Below, in pieces: positions 1-13,185 of a DNA stretch of 64,000 nt. Made by a program: the position numbers and the translations under genes. The notes under the pieces were generated by a model. That model made no database searches and had not been told where the DNA came from. It saw only the letters and a program-made list of their open reading frames with translations. The stretch is from Eucommia ulmoides (taxonomy: Eukaryota; Streptophyta; Magnoliopsida; Garryales; Eucommiaceae), in the NCBI GenBank assembly GCA_016647705.1, contig CM028335.1, positions 4,025,501-4,089,500 of the forward strand, in the 5' to 3' direction. Position 1 is the stretch's first letter. Every line of letters begins with the position of its first letter.

Positions 1-211
1 AAATCAATTCAACCAAATGAATCTTAAATTCTATTCAAAATAACCAAATCAATCCAAACAAATCAACTAAATCACCACTCAATTGATTAAAAAAATGTTC
101 CCCACCATCATCCAAATGCTTGTCGTCTGTGTTTCGCGATTTCTGTTTGTTTTTTATCACAATTTAGGGTTTCGATTTTGAATTTTGATTCAAGGAATTG
201 AGTGGGGGAGT

Positions 212-445
212 ATGATAATCAAACAAAACTTGAAATCGATAATGCTGAGTCTGAAAAGTTGTCGAGTTGGTGATTCAGGTGGCGGCAACGACGATGAGAC
301 GTCGACGAACAAGAAGAAACGCAAGGTGAACAACTACTATCCTCTACATCTGCTCAGAGAAGTCAGTGCCAGCATAATTTCGTACAATGGAAACAGACTG
401 AAGTCTTCAAGGAGGCTTCTAAACCGGAAGTCAAAGAAAAGCTAA
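212..445 (+). pseudogene. Gene fragment resembling the N-terminus of ATX3/4/5-like histone methyltransferases, copy 1
   Basis: This is an ORF of about 77 codons counted from the ATG at 212; an in-frame ATG at 185 is also open. It starts MIIK-NLKS, followed by a basic NKKKRKV stretch and a YYPLHLLREV segment. From memory, that order matches the extreme N-terminus of plant trithorax-like ATX3/ATX4/ATX5 methyltransferases (MIIKRNLKS..., KKRK, NGYYPLNLLGEV). After about residue 55 the similarity stops and the reading ends in a basic tail, RLLNRKSKKS. No PWWP, PHD or SET domain follows, because a retrotransposon begins at 527. The upstream 1-211 looks like a 5' leader with a TTTAGGGTTTC motif. The same fragment recurs at 43667-43900. 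It is best read as a captured or truncated first exon, not a working gene. The family assignment rests on recognition alone and is tentative. Confidence 0.45.
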
Positions 446-607
446 AGGCGACCATTGATCGGAAGATTGACAGAGGAAGAGGAATCTATGAGAGTTGTTT
501 GTGGTGATATATATAAGGAAGGGTAATGTCACACCCCTCCCCGGGTCCCCTAACGCCCGAGGCCGAGCGCGACGTCGACTTGATGTTATTTGACCAATCA
601 ACAAATA

Positions 608-643
<36 letters not shown>

Positions 644-883
644 TATATATACATGCAGTGCTGTATTTTTTTTTCCCAATATTATATTTACTCACTTCAA
701 ATTTTTTGGAATACATGTGTCCCAAATATTCACAACAAAACCACAAAAAGAAAATTGAACATTTCACAGTTCACACCTATCTAGCCAACCCTCCAATACG
801 ACCCCACCTCCTGACTCTACCTAGTGCTAGTAGTGGACCCATCTCTAGCTGCAACACCTGAAACCAAATATTTTATTGGTGTA

Positions 884-1444
884 GCCCCCGTTTGGTAACC
901 ACTCTCATCCCAAAAATTCTTATCCCATTTCCAGATTTTTATTGGGCATAGCGTTTGGTAACTACTCCCATTTTTTTTGTTTCCATTCCCATCCCATTCT
1001 AAAATGGGAATTGTATCCATTTTTTCTTAAGATTTGAGAAACAAAAAAAAAAAATTGTTTCTAAAAATTCTCATCCTATTCCCAAAAATTAAAAAGGTCA
1101 CCGCCACTGCCTGCCACCACCGTCTAGCCACCCTCCGCCGCTGCCACCTTTTGACCATCGTTCGGCCACCGCAGCCACTGTCCGACTACCTTCAGGCCGC
1201 CGGCGACCCCCTTTCGACCGTCGTCTGGCGCCGCCGCCGCAGGTAAAAAAAAAAAAAAGAAATTGTCCCAAAATAAAAAAATAATTCTTGATTTTAGGAT
1301 AAAATCGTTACCAAACGCAATTTTGTTCCCAAAACAAAAACAAAATATCGTTACCAAACGCGATTTTACTCCCAAGAAGGAAACATAATTTTCATCCCAT
1401 TCCACTGCATGAGATGGGAACAGAAATGGTTACCAAATAGGCCC
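884..1444. mobile_element. MITE inside the gypsy LTR, copy 1
   Basis: This 561-bp insert has imperfect terminal inverted repeats. The left end reads CCCCGTTTGGTAACCA and the right end, reversed, reads GGGCCTATTTGGTAACCA. The flanks are GTA (881-883) and GTA (1445-1447). The partner LTR at 8638-10814 lacks the insert and reads through (GGTGTACTACTGTC near 8977). A GC-rich core at about 1100-1245 encodes nothing recognisable. The 3-bp duplication and the GTTTGGTAAC ends suggest a PIF/Harbinger-type MITE, although hAT or Mutator cannot be excluded. The same insertion occurs at 44322-44934. Confidence 0.75.
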
Positions 1445-1794
1445 GTACTGTCTTCATAATATAAAAATATTTTATGGATTAAGCATAATTATCAAATACC
1501 ACTTTTCAAAATATAATATAATATAATTGCGCACCAAGCTGGAATAAAATTCTGTTGCCATCATCGCAATGAAATAATATATTTAAATGAACCAATCCAA
1601 ATATTTTGACATATAATAAATACCGCACTCATATTTTTCTACTAACTATAGGATCGTTTCACCTCACGATCGGGAGTTACAATGATACCGAAACCTGTAC
1701 GATTGTGCCATCTAAGGTGGCTATCAGTATCAGGGTCATTCAATATCCCCAATGATAGGGACAACCACCTGCATGATTTGCACTCCTAGCAAGT

Positions 1795-1985
1795 TAACAT
1801 ATATCCACCATGCAGGACTTGCTTGATAGATAACAACAAATATTCACCCTCCAATACTTGCTTGACAGGTAACAATAAATATCCACCCTACAGGACTTGT
1901 CTAACAGGTAACAATAAATATTCATTCTGTAGGACTTGCTTGACAGGTATCAACATATTAACATCTCGCAGGACATACCCTCCTA
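1795..1985. repeat. Minisatellite in LTR (about 40-bp unit, 4-5 copies)
   Basis: The unit runs GCAGGACTTGCTTGACAGGT followed by AACAACAAATATCCACC, with variation between copies. Related arrays lie at the same position in the other three LTRs of this family (about 9345-9520, 45290-45465 and 53505-53680). Confidence 0.8.
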
Positions 1986-2319
1986 ACGAGAAGACAACTA
2001 TGGCATAATCAGATAATAAAAACTACTTTCCACCTTTAAAACTTGCTCGATCCACATAAGTTATAAAATCGTTCATTTTAATAAATATTTTCTTTTCACA
2101 ATTTATTATGAAAATATAATTTAGAAATTTACATAGAAGACAGTACACTCACCTCGATTTTTGCGCCACTAGAAACACTTTCGTCAAAATAATACGCGGG
2201 CGGCATCACGTATATATTTTTGACACGTAACTATACATATATACATGTCCGTATAGTTAGTCGCATAAATTAAACGTGATGTATACATATTATTTAACAA
2301 TATATATTTATACATACAT

Positions 2320-2350
<31 letters not shown>

Positions 2351-2434
2351 AATTAGACCTACAATTGCTAACTGCAGCTTCTTCTCTTTTTTCTTCTTCT
2401 TATTTTTTTTTGTTTGCTTCCTTTTTCATCCAGG

Positions 2435-2466
<32 letters not shown>

Positions 2467-3088
2467 GTGTGTGTGTGAATATGTATGTATGTGTGTTTAT
2501 ACAAGTCCACCGCCTTACATATTTAAATTTTTAATTTTTTATTTTTCCGTTGGGTTAATACACACACAATACATATTTATATTATTGATATTATTAATCA
2601 CCGTGTCTTTCATCCACTTTCCTTTTCTTTTCTTTCTTTTTTCTTTTTTTTTGTTTTTTGGTTTTTTTGAACAATACACCTGTAATGTGTCTTCATCCAC
2701 AAGCTTTTGATTTTATCTCTTGATCTTTATCCTAACTCAATGAATTAGATATGTTTTTTTTTTTTTTTTTTTCAAATTACATTAATCCCCCCAATTATCT
2801 TTAAGATATCATTTAAATCCAAAATTTAAAATTAATATTTTAAAAATGATAATTAACCCCTAAAATTTTTGAAGTAAATATTAAATGACACAATGCACCC
2901 CGTTATTTTCTAAATATTTTAAAATGCAACTAAAAATTATGCACATGCAAACATCGGGTCTTACAACCCTTCCCTCCTAAAAGAAATTTCGTCTTGAAAT
3001 TTTAGCTACCTTGAACGAATAAATGCAGATATTTATTCCTCATCTCATCTTCTTTCTCCCACATCGCTTCCTTCACCGAGTGACTGTG

Positions 3089-4639
3089 CTATAGCACTTT
3101 CACCAATGAAATTGTTTTCGTCCGCAACATTTGATCTTTACAATTTAGAATCTGAATTGGCTCCTCAACGTATGTCAAGTCCTCTTTCAATTCGATTAGT
3201 TGAGAAGTCAACACATGCGAAGAGTCTGAAACATATTTTCCAAGCATCAATACGTGGAAAACATCATCTATTCTGAACAATTCTGGTGGTAGGGCTAGTC
3301 GATAGGCCGTTATGCCAACCCGTTCTAGAATCTCGTATGGCCCGATATACCTCGGACTTAGCTTTCCTTTCTTGCCAAATATCATTATTCCCTTCCATGG
3401 GGATATATGCAAAAACACATAATCATCCACTTCAAATTCCAACTCTTGCCTACGCTTGTCAGCATAACTCATTTGCCGACTTTGAGTAGTCTCCAATCTT
3501 TCCTAAATCACTTTAACCTTGTTCGCCGTCATCTGGGCTATATCCAACATCAATAATTTTTGCTCTCCCACTTCAGTCCAACAGATTGGGGTTCTGCATT
3601 TCTTGCTATACAAGGCTTTATATGGTGCTATCTCGATTGTCGAATGGTAGCTATTGTTATAGGCAAACTCCGTCAACGTTAAATGATCATCCCAGCTATC
3701 AGGAAATTCTAGAACATAACTCCTCCAAATATTCTTCAACGTCTAAATCGTACGCTCTAATTGTCCGTCAATCTGAGGATGAAAAGTTGTACTAAATTTC
3801 AACTTGGTACCCAGAGCAGCTTGGAGACTCGGCCAAAATTTTGACATAAATCTCAGATCTCTATCCGACACTATGAAAATCGGCGCACCATGCAATTGGA
3901 CAACCTCATCAATATACAATTTTGCATACTTATCCAGGGAGTACGTGGTTTTCACTGCCAGAAAATTAGCAAACTTGAAATGCTCTGCTTGTTCTTCTTT
4001 ATTTTGGGAATAAATCAATATATCATCAATGAACACGATAATAAACTGATCTAAATAAGGCTGGAAGATCCGATTCATCAAATCCATAAAAGCAGTAGGG
4101 GCATTCATCAACCCAAACGGCATAACTAGAAATTCATAATGGTCATACCTTGTACGAAATGTCATTTTTGACACATCACTGTCTCTGACTTTCAGCTGAT
4201 GATATCCTGATCGAAGATCTATTTTGTAAAATACCCTGGCCTTCTGCAATTGATCGAATAGATCATCAATTCTAGGCAACGGATATTTATTTCGAATCGT
4301 CATCTTATTGAACTGCCTATAATCAATACACATTCTCAATGTACCATCATTATTCTTTTCAAATAACACTGGGGCTCCACACAAAGAAACACTAGGTCTA
4401 ATAAACCCACGGTCTAACATATCTTGCAACTGAATTTTTAGCTCATTTAGCTCGGTAGGTGCCAAACGATATGGTAGAATTGATATAGGTGAAGTTCCTG
4501 GAAGTAATTCAATAATGAACTCAATTTTCCTATCCACTGGCAACCTTAGCAGTTCTTCTGGAAATACATCGAAAAAATCCCCGACCATTGGGATATCTAT
4601 CACATGTACCTCATTCTGACTGATGTCAATCACATGCAC
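3089..4639 (-). mobile_element. Gypsy copy 1: reverse transcriptase and integrase/chromodomain region
   Basis: The minus strand encodes Ty3/gypsy polymerase segments. RT is recognisable from the conserved [17 protein letters not shown] and FIDDILIY motifs. Integrase is recognisable from the [15 protein letters not shown] and DGQLERTI region and its neighbour AYNNSYHSTI. The C-terminus reads FHVLMLGKYV, then LTYVEEPIQIL, which is the usual linker and chromodomain-like tail of plant chromoviruses. The region is a fossil, broken in several places and shorter than in the sister copy. Confidence 0.85.
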
Positions 4640-4661
4640 GAGGTATCTCTGACATCCCTTT

Positions 4662-6800
4662 TGTTGACAGTGAGCTACCCAAGAGGCGGAGTGAATTAGG
4701 TAGTATTAAAAATTATCAAAATAATAATAACACTTCAAAAATTCAAACAATTAATTTTATCCTAAAATTAATTAATATCTTTATAGCAGCGGATATGTGT
4801 TATCAACTAGATGCACATCAAACAATAATATAAGTAAAATAAATAAGGCAGCACACCGCGATATATCCTGGTTCACCAAGCTACTATTGGCTAATCTAAT
4901 CCTCCGAGCCCCACGGAGATTCGCGCCCACTAAACTCAAGATCCCTTTAAAGGTAGGAACCAAACCCTTACAATGATTCTTTTCACAGGCTCAGAATTAA
5001 CCTTTACAGTTCCTTTTCTCAGGCTCAGGAATAACCTCTACTTTTTACAAGCTCAAGAATAACTCAATTCTATTACAGGGAGAATCACGACCTAATTCTT
5101 TTTATACCTTTAGCTCAAGAATCAAAACCTCACAAAAACACTCCAACTATCATTTTCCCAAGTAAGGATAAAATCTTTACAAAATCACTCACAAATTCAA
5201 TCACGAAAGAATTAACACCTAATCTTTTTATACCTTAGGTAAAGATCAAAATCTCAATCTCTTTACCGAAAGAGATTGAAACCAGTTGCCCTTGATTAGA
5301 CACTTCCAGTAGTATCTAATCTGATACTCAACTTACCAATTACAAATAATTGATAAGTGATTTTCCCACTCGGAGCTTCTATCACCCCAGATAAATTAGA
5401 ATCAATTAATATCCCAAAACTAGTGATAGAAAAGTGAAATATTCAAAATTTGATTTTAAACAAAAATTGGGTAGCACGTAATCAGATTTCTCAAGAAATT
5501 GTTTCAAAAATATTTTTCAATAAAAAATCTGGAAAACAATTTCAAAGATCAAAATTCAAATAATAAATAATAGAATCAAGCAACAATTAATTACAAGTAA
5601 TTTAGAATGATCTCACCAAGATTCCACCGAATAAATGATCATTAGCAATGCAACTTCAAATCGGTGATCAACAATAATTTTCTTCAATATCTCAAGAATG
5701 ATTTTCAAGACAATTCTTACAAAACTCTCAGTATGATAACTCTTAGAAAGCATGAGAGCTGAATAACTCAGAATGATTGATATCTCATCTCTAATATGAA
5801 AAATACAGGTTTATATAAAAGGGAATAAAATAAGTTCTCTAACGGCTAGTTCCCACTTGTTATGAGATTTGCTCTTATAGACCCTTTATATCATTAAGAT
5901 TTCATCCTGGTTCAAATCATTTAATTATGGCTTTTAAACTTCTCAATTAAGTCCCACAAATATTTTTCAATAATAATTAAATAGGATAGAAAGAATTACA
6001 TGTACCAAATTGAAAAATATTCAAACTTAATGAACCATATCTATAGGGATATCATAATATATATTACATATCTCAAATAATATCAAATCCCTAAAATATC
6101 TCTCAAATCTTAATCATAAAATGGCTAGTAACAGCTACTTTTAGAATAAAATCCGGAATTTCACAAAATCCTGAAATAGTGCCATAAGTCAACCTATCTG
6201 TCAACTTACCAGTTCAGAGAGTTTCATAAGTCAACTTGTCTGTTAACTTACCAATCAAGAGAGTTTCATAAGTCGACCTGTCTGTCAACTTATCAATTCA
6301 GAGACTTTCACCTTTGGATATAGGTCGATCTACTTGTCGACCGACCATGTTGGAATCTTTCCTCAATTTAATTTTAATCCATTTTCTTCAACATTTTTAC
6401 CCCTTTAACCGATTTATTTTTTCGATTAGCTACACTACATTCTTAAATTCCTTTTTAATCAATTATCTTTACTTCTTTTTCAATTACACATAGGAGAAAA
6501 TAATTTAACTAATTAGGATCTTATAAAAAACACACATATTTATAAAAATCATTTTGTGTCATGTGTGACCCTAATTGGGATATTAAGAGTTGAAATTTAA
6601 CCTGAGTTGTTTTCCCTAGGTTCTTCAAATTCTTCAACCTTTTAATCATTCATCATCTTTGTCATCATCATTTAACATCCATTCATTACTTGTCATCATA
6701 TCTTCATCATTGGAACTAATAAACTGAAACACTCAATTAAACCGTTAATTCCACCAAAAACATCAACATTTAATTGTCCATCAAAATCTTAGGATCAACA
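4662..6800 (-). mobile_element. Nested ~2.1 kb LTR (solo-LTR-like), copy 1, inside gypsy copy 1
   Basis: Read on the minus strand, this block starts TGTTGATCCTAAGATTTTGA and ends GGGTAGCTCACTGTCAACA. The flanks CCTTT and CATTT suggest a 5-bp target duplication. Related copies sit at 28731-30776 (with a perfect ATCTC duplication) and 49777-50969. No coding domain is visible. It contains three tandem ~55-bp units with a CATAAGTC(A/G)ACCT...GTCAACTTA motif (about 6180-6310). It is either a solo LTR or a non-autonomous element; the parent family could not be named from sequence alone. Confidence 0.8.
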
Positions 6801-7152
6801 CATTTTTTAATAATTTTCTGCCCTGTAGAACTAAAATCAAACTAACAGGGGTAATAATGCTATCCCCCGAAAATACAAACTCTGGCTTACCCAAGACCCG
6901 AAAAGTAACTTCATTTTTAAAACAATCCAATGTGGCATGATAGCCGAATAACAAATCCATATCTAGTATCACATCAAAATCGTGAATACTCAAGGGTAAT
7001 AGATCCACTGACAATTCTCTATTGTCAACACGAAGCGGACTGTCTTTATACGCACTATCTATCAAAACAGACTCACCCACATGGATAGGGTTGATGATAC
7101 TATATGACATAGAAGTAGGAAATTTGTCTACATGCATCATAAAGGTCGCCAA
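6781..7152 (-). mobile_element. Gypsy copy 1: aspartic protease region
   Basis: The minus strand encodes a retropepsin-like segment. Recognisable features are ADARILIDPSS-like upstream residues, then ATFMMHVDKF, the LLPLSIHDFDVILDMDLL motif typical of Ty3/gypsy proteases, and the CFKNEVTFRV strand. It is a fossil. Confidence 0.8.
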
Positions 7153-7249
7153 ACAAATGAATGAGTAGAACTAGGATCAATAAGTATACGTGCATCTTTA
7201 TCATATAAAGACATGATACCTGTAACCACATCTAGGTAACCTGGGCATC

Positions 7250-8400
7250 CTATCGGGTAGTAGCAAATACACGACCTCGAGTCGGAGGTCTACAGGCTAA
7301 TCCTTTACTATGGCCCTGAACACTGCTAGGGCCAACACTATCCACACTACTTGCAGAAAGTGTAGATGTAATAGAAAATTTTGGATAATTCGGAGATATA
7401 TGACCTGGCTCATAAGAACGGAAACATATTAGGCCTCCCATGGGACAGTCCCTAGTGAAATGATCCGGTGACCCACATTGGTAGCATACGGGTGTCCCGG
7501 CTCGACTAACTATCTAGATCTTACCCTATCCATGTTGGCCAAATCTCTATCCCGATACATTTTGTTGTCTCCTAGAGCATGATTGTCGTGAACCTCAGCT
7601 CCTAGCTGACTGGTCGGTTGTTGGGGCCAAAACAAATGGAGGTTGAGCTACAGCTCCTCGAGAAGTGTCACTTGGATATCTGTTAGGTGACTCGAATCTA
7701 CTCTTTTTGCACTGCTCACGGTTCTCGGTTGCTTCCAGTACATTCTTCTCTATTAATTTTCTCGTGTTTACCAATTTTGCATAACCTTTGATCTGCCCGC
7801 TCGTCAGCCTGGAACGTATGTTTAGATCGAGTCCTTTATAGAATCTTCTACATCTTGTTTCTTCAGTTTTCACCAAATGAGGAGCAAATCGGGACAAGGT
7901 ATCGAATTTGATTTCATACTGCAGAACGGTCATCTTCTCCTGTTTCAGTGATATGAACTCCTCCTCCATCTGGAACCGATAGGATTTTGGGAAATATTTT
8001 TCATTAAATACAGCGACGAATCGATCCCAAGAAATTTCTTTGTCTGGAACTGAAATTAACCTCTTCATTTCCTCCCACCAATGTCTAGCCTCTTTTTCAA
8101 CTGGACGGTGGCGAGATGAACTCGACTGTTATCGGTAATTCCCATTGCCCCGAATACGTGCCCTACGCTCCTTAATCAATTTTCTGCATCAGCCGGACCC
8201 GCAGTTCTCGTAAAAGTCGGGGGGGTCCAATTTCTTGAATCTCTTCAGGAGTGCTGCTTGAGAGGTGACTACTTCGGTTTGGGCCTTCTGACATTCCATC
8301 ATCTTTGTCTGTTGCTCTATCAGTTACGCAACAACTTGTAAAATTTGCTCAATGGCATCTAAGCTTTTCTACGTCCTATCCTTGTTCTTTTAGGGTCCAA
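7250..8400 (-). mobile_element. Gypsy copy 1: gag region with zinc knuckle
   Basis: The minus strand encodes a retrotransposon gag domain (KEISWDRFVAVFNEKYFPKS, LVNTRKLIEKN), then a CCHC-type knuckle region around 7440-7500 (CF-S-EPGHIS-N-like) and a basic RGRVFATTR tail. It precedes the protease in element orientation, as expected for Ty3/gypsy. It is a fossil. Confidence 0.8.
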
Positions 8401-8620
8401 TACTCGTAGTACTTTCATTTTCACGCTCCAAAGTTAAGATCTGAAATGAAATTTAATAAGTAACAGGGCCAACAAGGCAAACGACAGTGCATGACGCAAA
8501 TGTGTTATTTAATCCAATAAAATAACTACCACTCAAGTGCCGAACCTACCTGTCGGCACCCTATCTCATGGTCCACTATTGACTAGACAATCTAACACAT
8601 CTACAGAACCTATACTCTAA

Positions 8621-8632
8621 GCTCTGATACCA
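8621..8632 (-). promoter_or_regulatory. Primer-binding site of gypsy copy 1
   Basis: The minus strand reads TGGTATCAGAGC five bases inside the 5' LTR edge. This matches the 3' end of plant initiator methionine tRNA. The equivalent site in copy 2 is at 52790-52801. Confidence 0.85.
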
Positions 8633-8637
8633 AACAT

Positions 8638-10814
8638 TGTCACACCCCTCCCCGGGGCCCCTTACGCTCGAGGCCGAGGGCAATGATGACTTGACGTTAC
8701 CTGACCAATCAACAAATACACACACACACACACACATATATAAATACATGCACCGCTGTATTTTTTTTTCCCAAAAATATATTTACTCACTTCAAAATTT
8801 GAGAATACACGTGTCTCAAATATTCATAACAAAATCATAAAAAAAAAATAAAAAAATTGAACCTTTCACGGTTCACACCTGTCTAGCCAACCCTCCAATA
8901 CGACCCCACTTCCTGACTTTACCTAGTGCCAGTAGTGGACCCGTCTCTAGCTGTTGCACCTAAAACTAAATATTTTATTGGTGTACTACTGTCTTTATAA
9001 TATAAAAATATTTTATGAATTAAGCATAATTATCAAATACCACTTTTCAAAATATAATGTAATATAATATAACTGCGCACCAAGATGGAATAAAATTTCA
9101 CTGCCATCATCGCAATGAAATAATATATTTAAATCAACCAATCCAAACATTTCGACATATAATAAAATACCGCACTCATATTTTTCTACTAACCATAGGA
9201 TTGTTTTACCTCACGATCGGGAGTTACAATGGTACCGTAACCCGTACAATTGTGTCATCTAAGATGGTTATCAATGTCAAGGCCATTCAATATCCCCGAT
9301 GGTAGGGACAGCCACCTGCAAGATTTGCACTCCTGACAGATTAACATGTATCTACCCTACAGGACTTACCTGATAAGTAACAACAAATGTCCATCTTGTA
9401 CCACTTGCCTAACAGATAACAACATATATCCAGCCTGTAGGACTTGCCTAACAGGAAACAATATATCCACCCTGCAGGACTTGCTTTGACAGGTAATAAC
9501 ATATCAACATCTCGCAGGATATGCCCTCTTGACGAGAAGACAACTATGATATAGTCGGATAATAAAAATTACTTTCCACCTTTAAAACTTGCTCAATCCA
9601 CATAAGTTATAAAACCATCAATTTTAATAAATATTTTCTTTTCACAATTTATTACGAAAATATAATTTAGAAATTCACATAGAAGACAGTACACTCATCT
9701 CGATTTTTGCATCACTAGAAACACTGTCGTCAAAATACTATGCGGGAGGCGTCGCCTGTGAACCTAACAACCAAAGAGCTTAAACTAAGAATTTATTTAA
9801 AATAAATCTACTATGCAATGCGTGACCCTAAAATGCACCATTTTCCATTTCCAATTTTGTTTTTTTTTTTTTAATTATACGAAATTATGGAATGCTTAAT
9901 TTCTTATGTTAATAGTAACTGTACGAAAATTATTATAACAACGATTATGAAAATTCTCTTGTTAGTAATTTAATTTGCAAAAAAATATTAATTGACTGTT
10001 AAAAAATTTATTATTCGACGAAATATTAAAAATTATCGTGTTAGTAAAATTTACAATTTTTATTTTTTTAAGTTGAAATTTTCGCAAATTTGATATATTT
10101 ATACCTACTATATTTCTCGAACTCACGTGTATATTTTTGACACGTAACTATACATATATACATGTCCGTATAGTTAGTCGTATAAATTAAACATGATGTA
10201 TACATATTATTTAACAATATATATTTATACACACACACATATATATAGAAATTAAACCTGCAATTGCTGATTGCCGCTTCTTCTCCTTTTTTTTTCTTTT
10301 TTTTTTTCTGTTTGCTTCCTTTTTCAGTCGACACACACAGATATGTATATATATATATGTGTGTGTGTGTGTACAAGTCCACCGCCTTATATATTTTAAT
10401 TTTTAATTTTTTTTTTCCGTTGGGTTAATACAAACACAATACATATTTATATTATTGATATTATTAATCACAGTGTCTTTCATCCACTTTCCTTTTCTTT
10501 TTTTTTTCTTTTTTTTATGGTGTTTGAACAATACACGTGTAATGTGTCTTCATCCACAAGCGTTTGATTTTATCTCTTGATCTTCATCCTAACTCAATGA
10601 ATTAGATATGTTTTGTTTTTCCAATTACATTAATTCCTCCCAATTATTTTTAAAATATTATTTAAGTCCAAAATTTAAAATTAATATTTTAAAAATTTTA
10701 ATTGACCCCTAGTTTTTTTAAAGAAAATAATAAATGACACAATATACCCCGTTATTTTCTAAATGTTCTAAAATACAACTAAAAATTATGCACATGTAAA
10801 CATCGGGTCTTACA
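8638..10814 (-). repeat. LTR (5' LTR in element orientation) of gypsy copy 1
   Basis: It starts TGTCACACC and ends TCTTACA. The MITE found in the partner LTR is absent. CA/TA microsatellites lie at about 8717-8750 and 10215-10375. No host gene is visible. Confidence 0.9.
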
Positions 10815-11158
10815 GGTGAAATAGGTAAATAAATAAAAATTAGGACTTTTTCGTAATAAGTACCGTATTTCATTGAATTATTTGGCGCAAAATAAAATTA
10901 GTGGTGCTATTTTTTAGATTTAATCTTTTAGGGAGACTATTTGATATTTTTTCTTTAAAATTTTAATTTCACATATTTTTCAGAATATTGGTTTAAAAAA
11001 AAAAAGAAAAAAAAGAAGAAGAAGAAGAAGAAGTAGTAGTAGTAGTTAGTTTTCCAATTTTTTATAAGTAGAAACGGATAAAATATAAGTTTTTAAAGCA
11101 CGGTGAACAAAATGAAACCAGATCAAAGTTGAAGGGATAAAAGGCAATTAACCGTTGC
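10815..11158. other. GST-A upstream spacer
   Basis: This is AT-rich sequence between the gypsy element and the GST-A TATA box, with a GAA/GTA microsatellite at about 11014-11047. It is nearly identical to 54490-54839 upstream of GST-D. No ORF is supported. Confidence 0.7.
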
Positions 11159-11166
11159 TTATATAA
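11159..11166 (+). promoter_or_regulatory. TATA box of GST-A
   Basis: TTATATAA lies 52 bp before the ATG and is followed by TTCCTCTAAGAGGAAC, a near-palindrome at the likely transcription start. The same TATA and spacing are seen before GST-B (20848-20855), GST-C (39031-39038) and GST-D (54840-54847). Confidence 0.75.
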
Positions 11167-11175
11167 TTCCTCTAA

Positions 11176-12358
<1,183 letters not shown>

Positions 12359-12923
12359 ATAAAAGCTTTATTTGAAAGTGGTTTTTTGCTTGTTTTTGTG
12401 CATGAAATTCTTGGAAAATTTTAAGGCTTTCTGTTCTATGTATTGTAAGGGATGATTTAATGATGCGATGTAATAATATATAATAATGTGTTCGTTTATT
12501 TGGTAGTAGGTCTTACATATTTGTGTGTGTGTGTTTTTTATTTATTTATTTTTTATTTTTTTAAAGATGATGTTCAAGAAAATATTATATTTTTCATGCC
12601 TTGAGGCTTGAGTCATCATCCTTTGTCCACATAGAATACAATTCAAAAGGGAGTGTAAATTGAGACATTTCACCAACCCCACAATCCCCAATTTCCACAT
12701 TGACTCTCATTTAGAAAAAGGAAAAAAAATGTACAAGATCAACTCTTAAAAAAGATTGGGTAATGTTGAAAATGTTAAGAGTTCTATGTAAGCGGCCCTC
12801 TACACACCAAATCGTCCAATTAAAAAAAATATTTAATATTTTACAGATCATGTTGATCATTTTTTTTTTTATCATTTTTTATTCTTTTTATTGACTTGTT
12901 AATTAGGGCAATATTTTTCCTTA
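12359..12923. other. GST-A downstream region
   Basis: This is AT-rich 3' flank with TAATAATATATAATAATG at about 12470-12488, a plausible polyadenylation region. It is homologous to the flank of GST-C (40234-40890). The GST-D flank matches only to about 56211, where a LINE begins. No gene is seen. Confidence 0.6.
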
Positions 12924-13185
12924 GGGTTAATTACACTTTATCCCCCTGTGGTTATGTCACTTTGCACTTATCCTCCTGTGGTATTTTCGTTATTACTTTA
13001 CCCCCTATGGTTAGGTTTTGTTATACTTTACCCCTTCATGTAGGCCTAATTACAGGGGGTAAAGTGCTGACGAGGAGGTAAAGTGCAACAAATGTCTAAT
13101 CATAGGGAGCAAAGTGATGACAAGAATATCACGGGAGGCAAAGTGCAAAACGGACTAACCACATGGGGTAAAGTATAATTAACCC
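12924..13185. mobile_element. Mutator-type MITE with 9-bp target duplication
   Basis: This 262-bp element starts GGGTTAATTACACTTTATCC and ends GGGGTAAAGTATAATTAACCC, so its ends are inverted repeats. Internal CTTTACCCC/GGGGTAAAG blocks make most of it self-complementary. It is flanked by perfect 9-bp repeats TTTTCCTTA (12915-12923 and 13186-13194), which points to a Mutator-derived MITE. The corresponding spacer after GST-C (about 40889-40920) lacks it. Right-half remnants occur at 58614-58690 and 38832-38943. Confidence 0.9.

Larger units (their letters stand above)
527..2965 (-). repeat. LTR (3' LTR in element orientation) of gypsy copy 1
   Basis: It begins TGTCACACC and ends TCTTACA and is about 2.4 kb long, of which 561 bp is the MITE at 884-1444. 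It contains a short minisatellite (1795-1985) and CA/TA microsatellites near 600-655, 2315-2350 and 2433-2480. The short ORFs that appear here come from these repeats and are not genes. Confidence 0.9.
527..10814 (-). mobile_element. Ty3/gypsy chromovirus-like LTR retrotransposon, copy 1 (degraded, with nested insertions)
   Basis: The element is read on the minus strand and is bounded by long direct repeats that begin TGTCACACCC and end CGGGTCTTACA in + orientation. The flanks are GGTAA (522-526) and GGTGA (10815-10819), a 5-bp target duplication with one mismatch. Next to the right LTR is a primer-binding site matching initiator Met-tRNA (TGGTATCAGAGC on the minus strand, 8621-8632), and next to the left LTR is a purine-rich tract (about 2966-2985). 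Parts, in minus-strand order, are gag with a zinc knuckle, protease, reverse transcriptase, integrase and a chromodomain-like C-terminus, which suggests the Tekay/Del chromovirus group. The coding region is broken in many places and is shorter than in the sister copy at 43982-54489. It carries a MITE in its left LTR and another element's LTR between protease and RT. It is an old insertion that predates the block duplication. Confidence 0.9.

Noticed and set aside
590-784. Short ORFs over CATA/TA/CA microsatellites (also 2414-2710, 8637-8840, 10068-10382, 46153-46534)
   Set aside because: They are low-complexity translation of simple repeats inside LTRs.
1795-1985. Regularly spaced repeats considered as a CRISPR-like array
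   Set aside because: There are no distinct spacers, the units are degenerate and directly tandem, and this is plant nuclear DNA.
1823-2008. ORF rich in NNKYPPYRTCLTG repeats (also 45172-45498)
   Set aside because: It is a translation of the LTR minisatellite, not a gene.
4781-6780. Possible host gene or ncRNA in the long non-coding stretch of gypsy copy 1
   Set aside because: The stretch is a nested LTR with related copies at 28731 and 49777.
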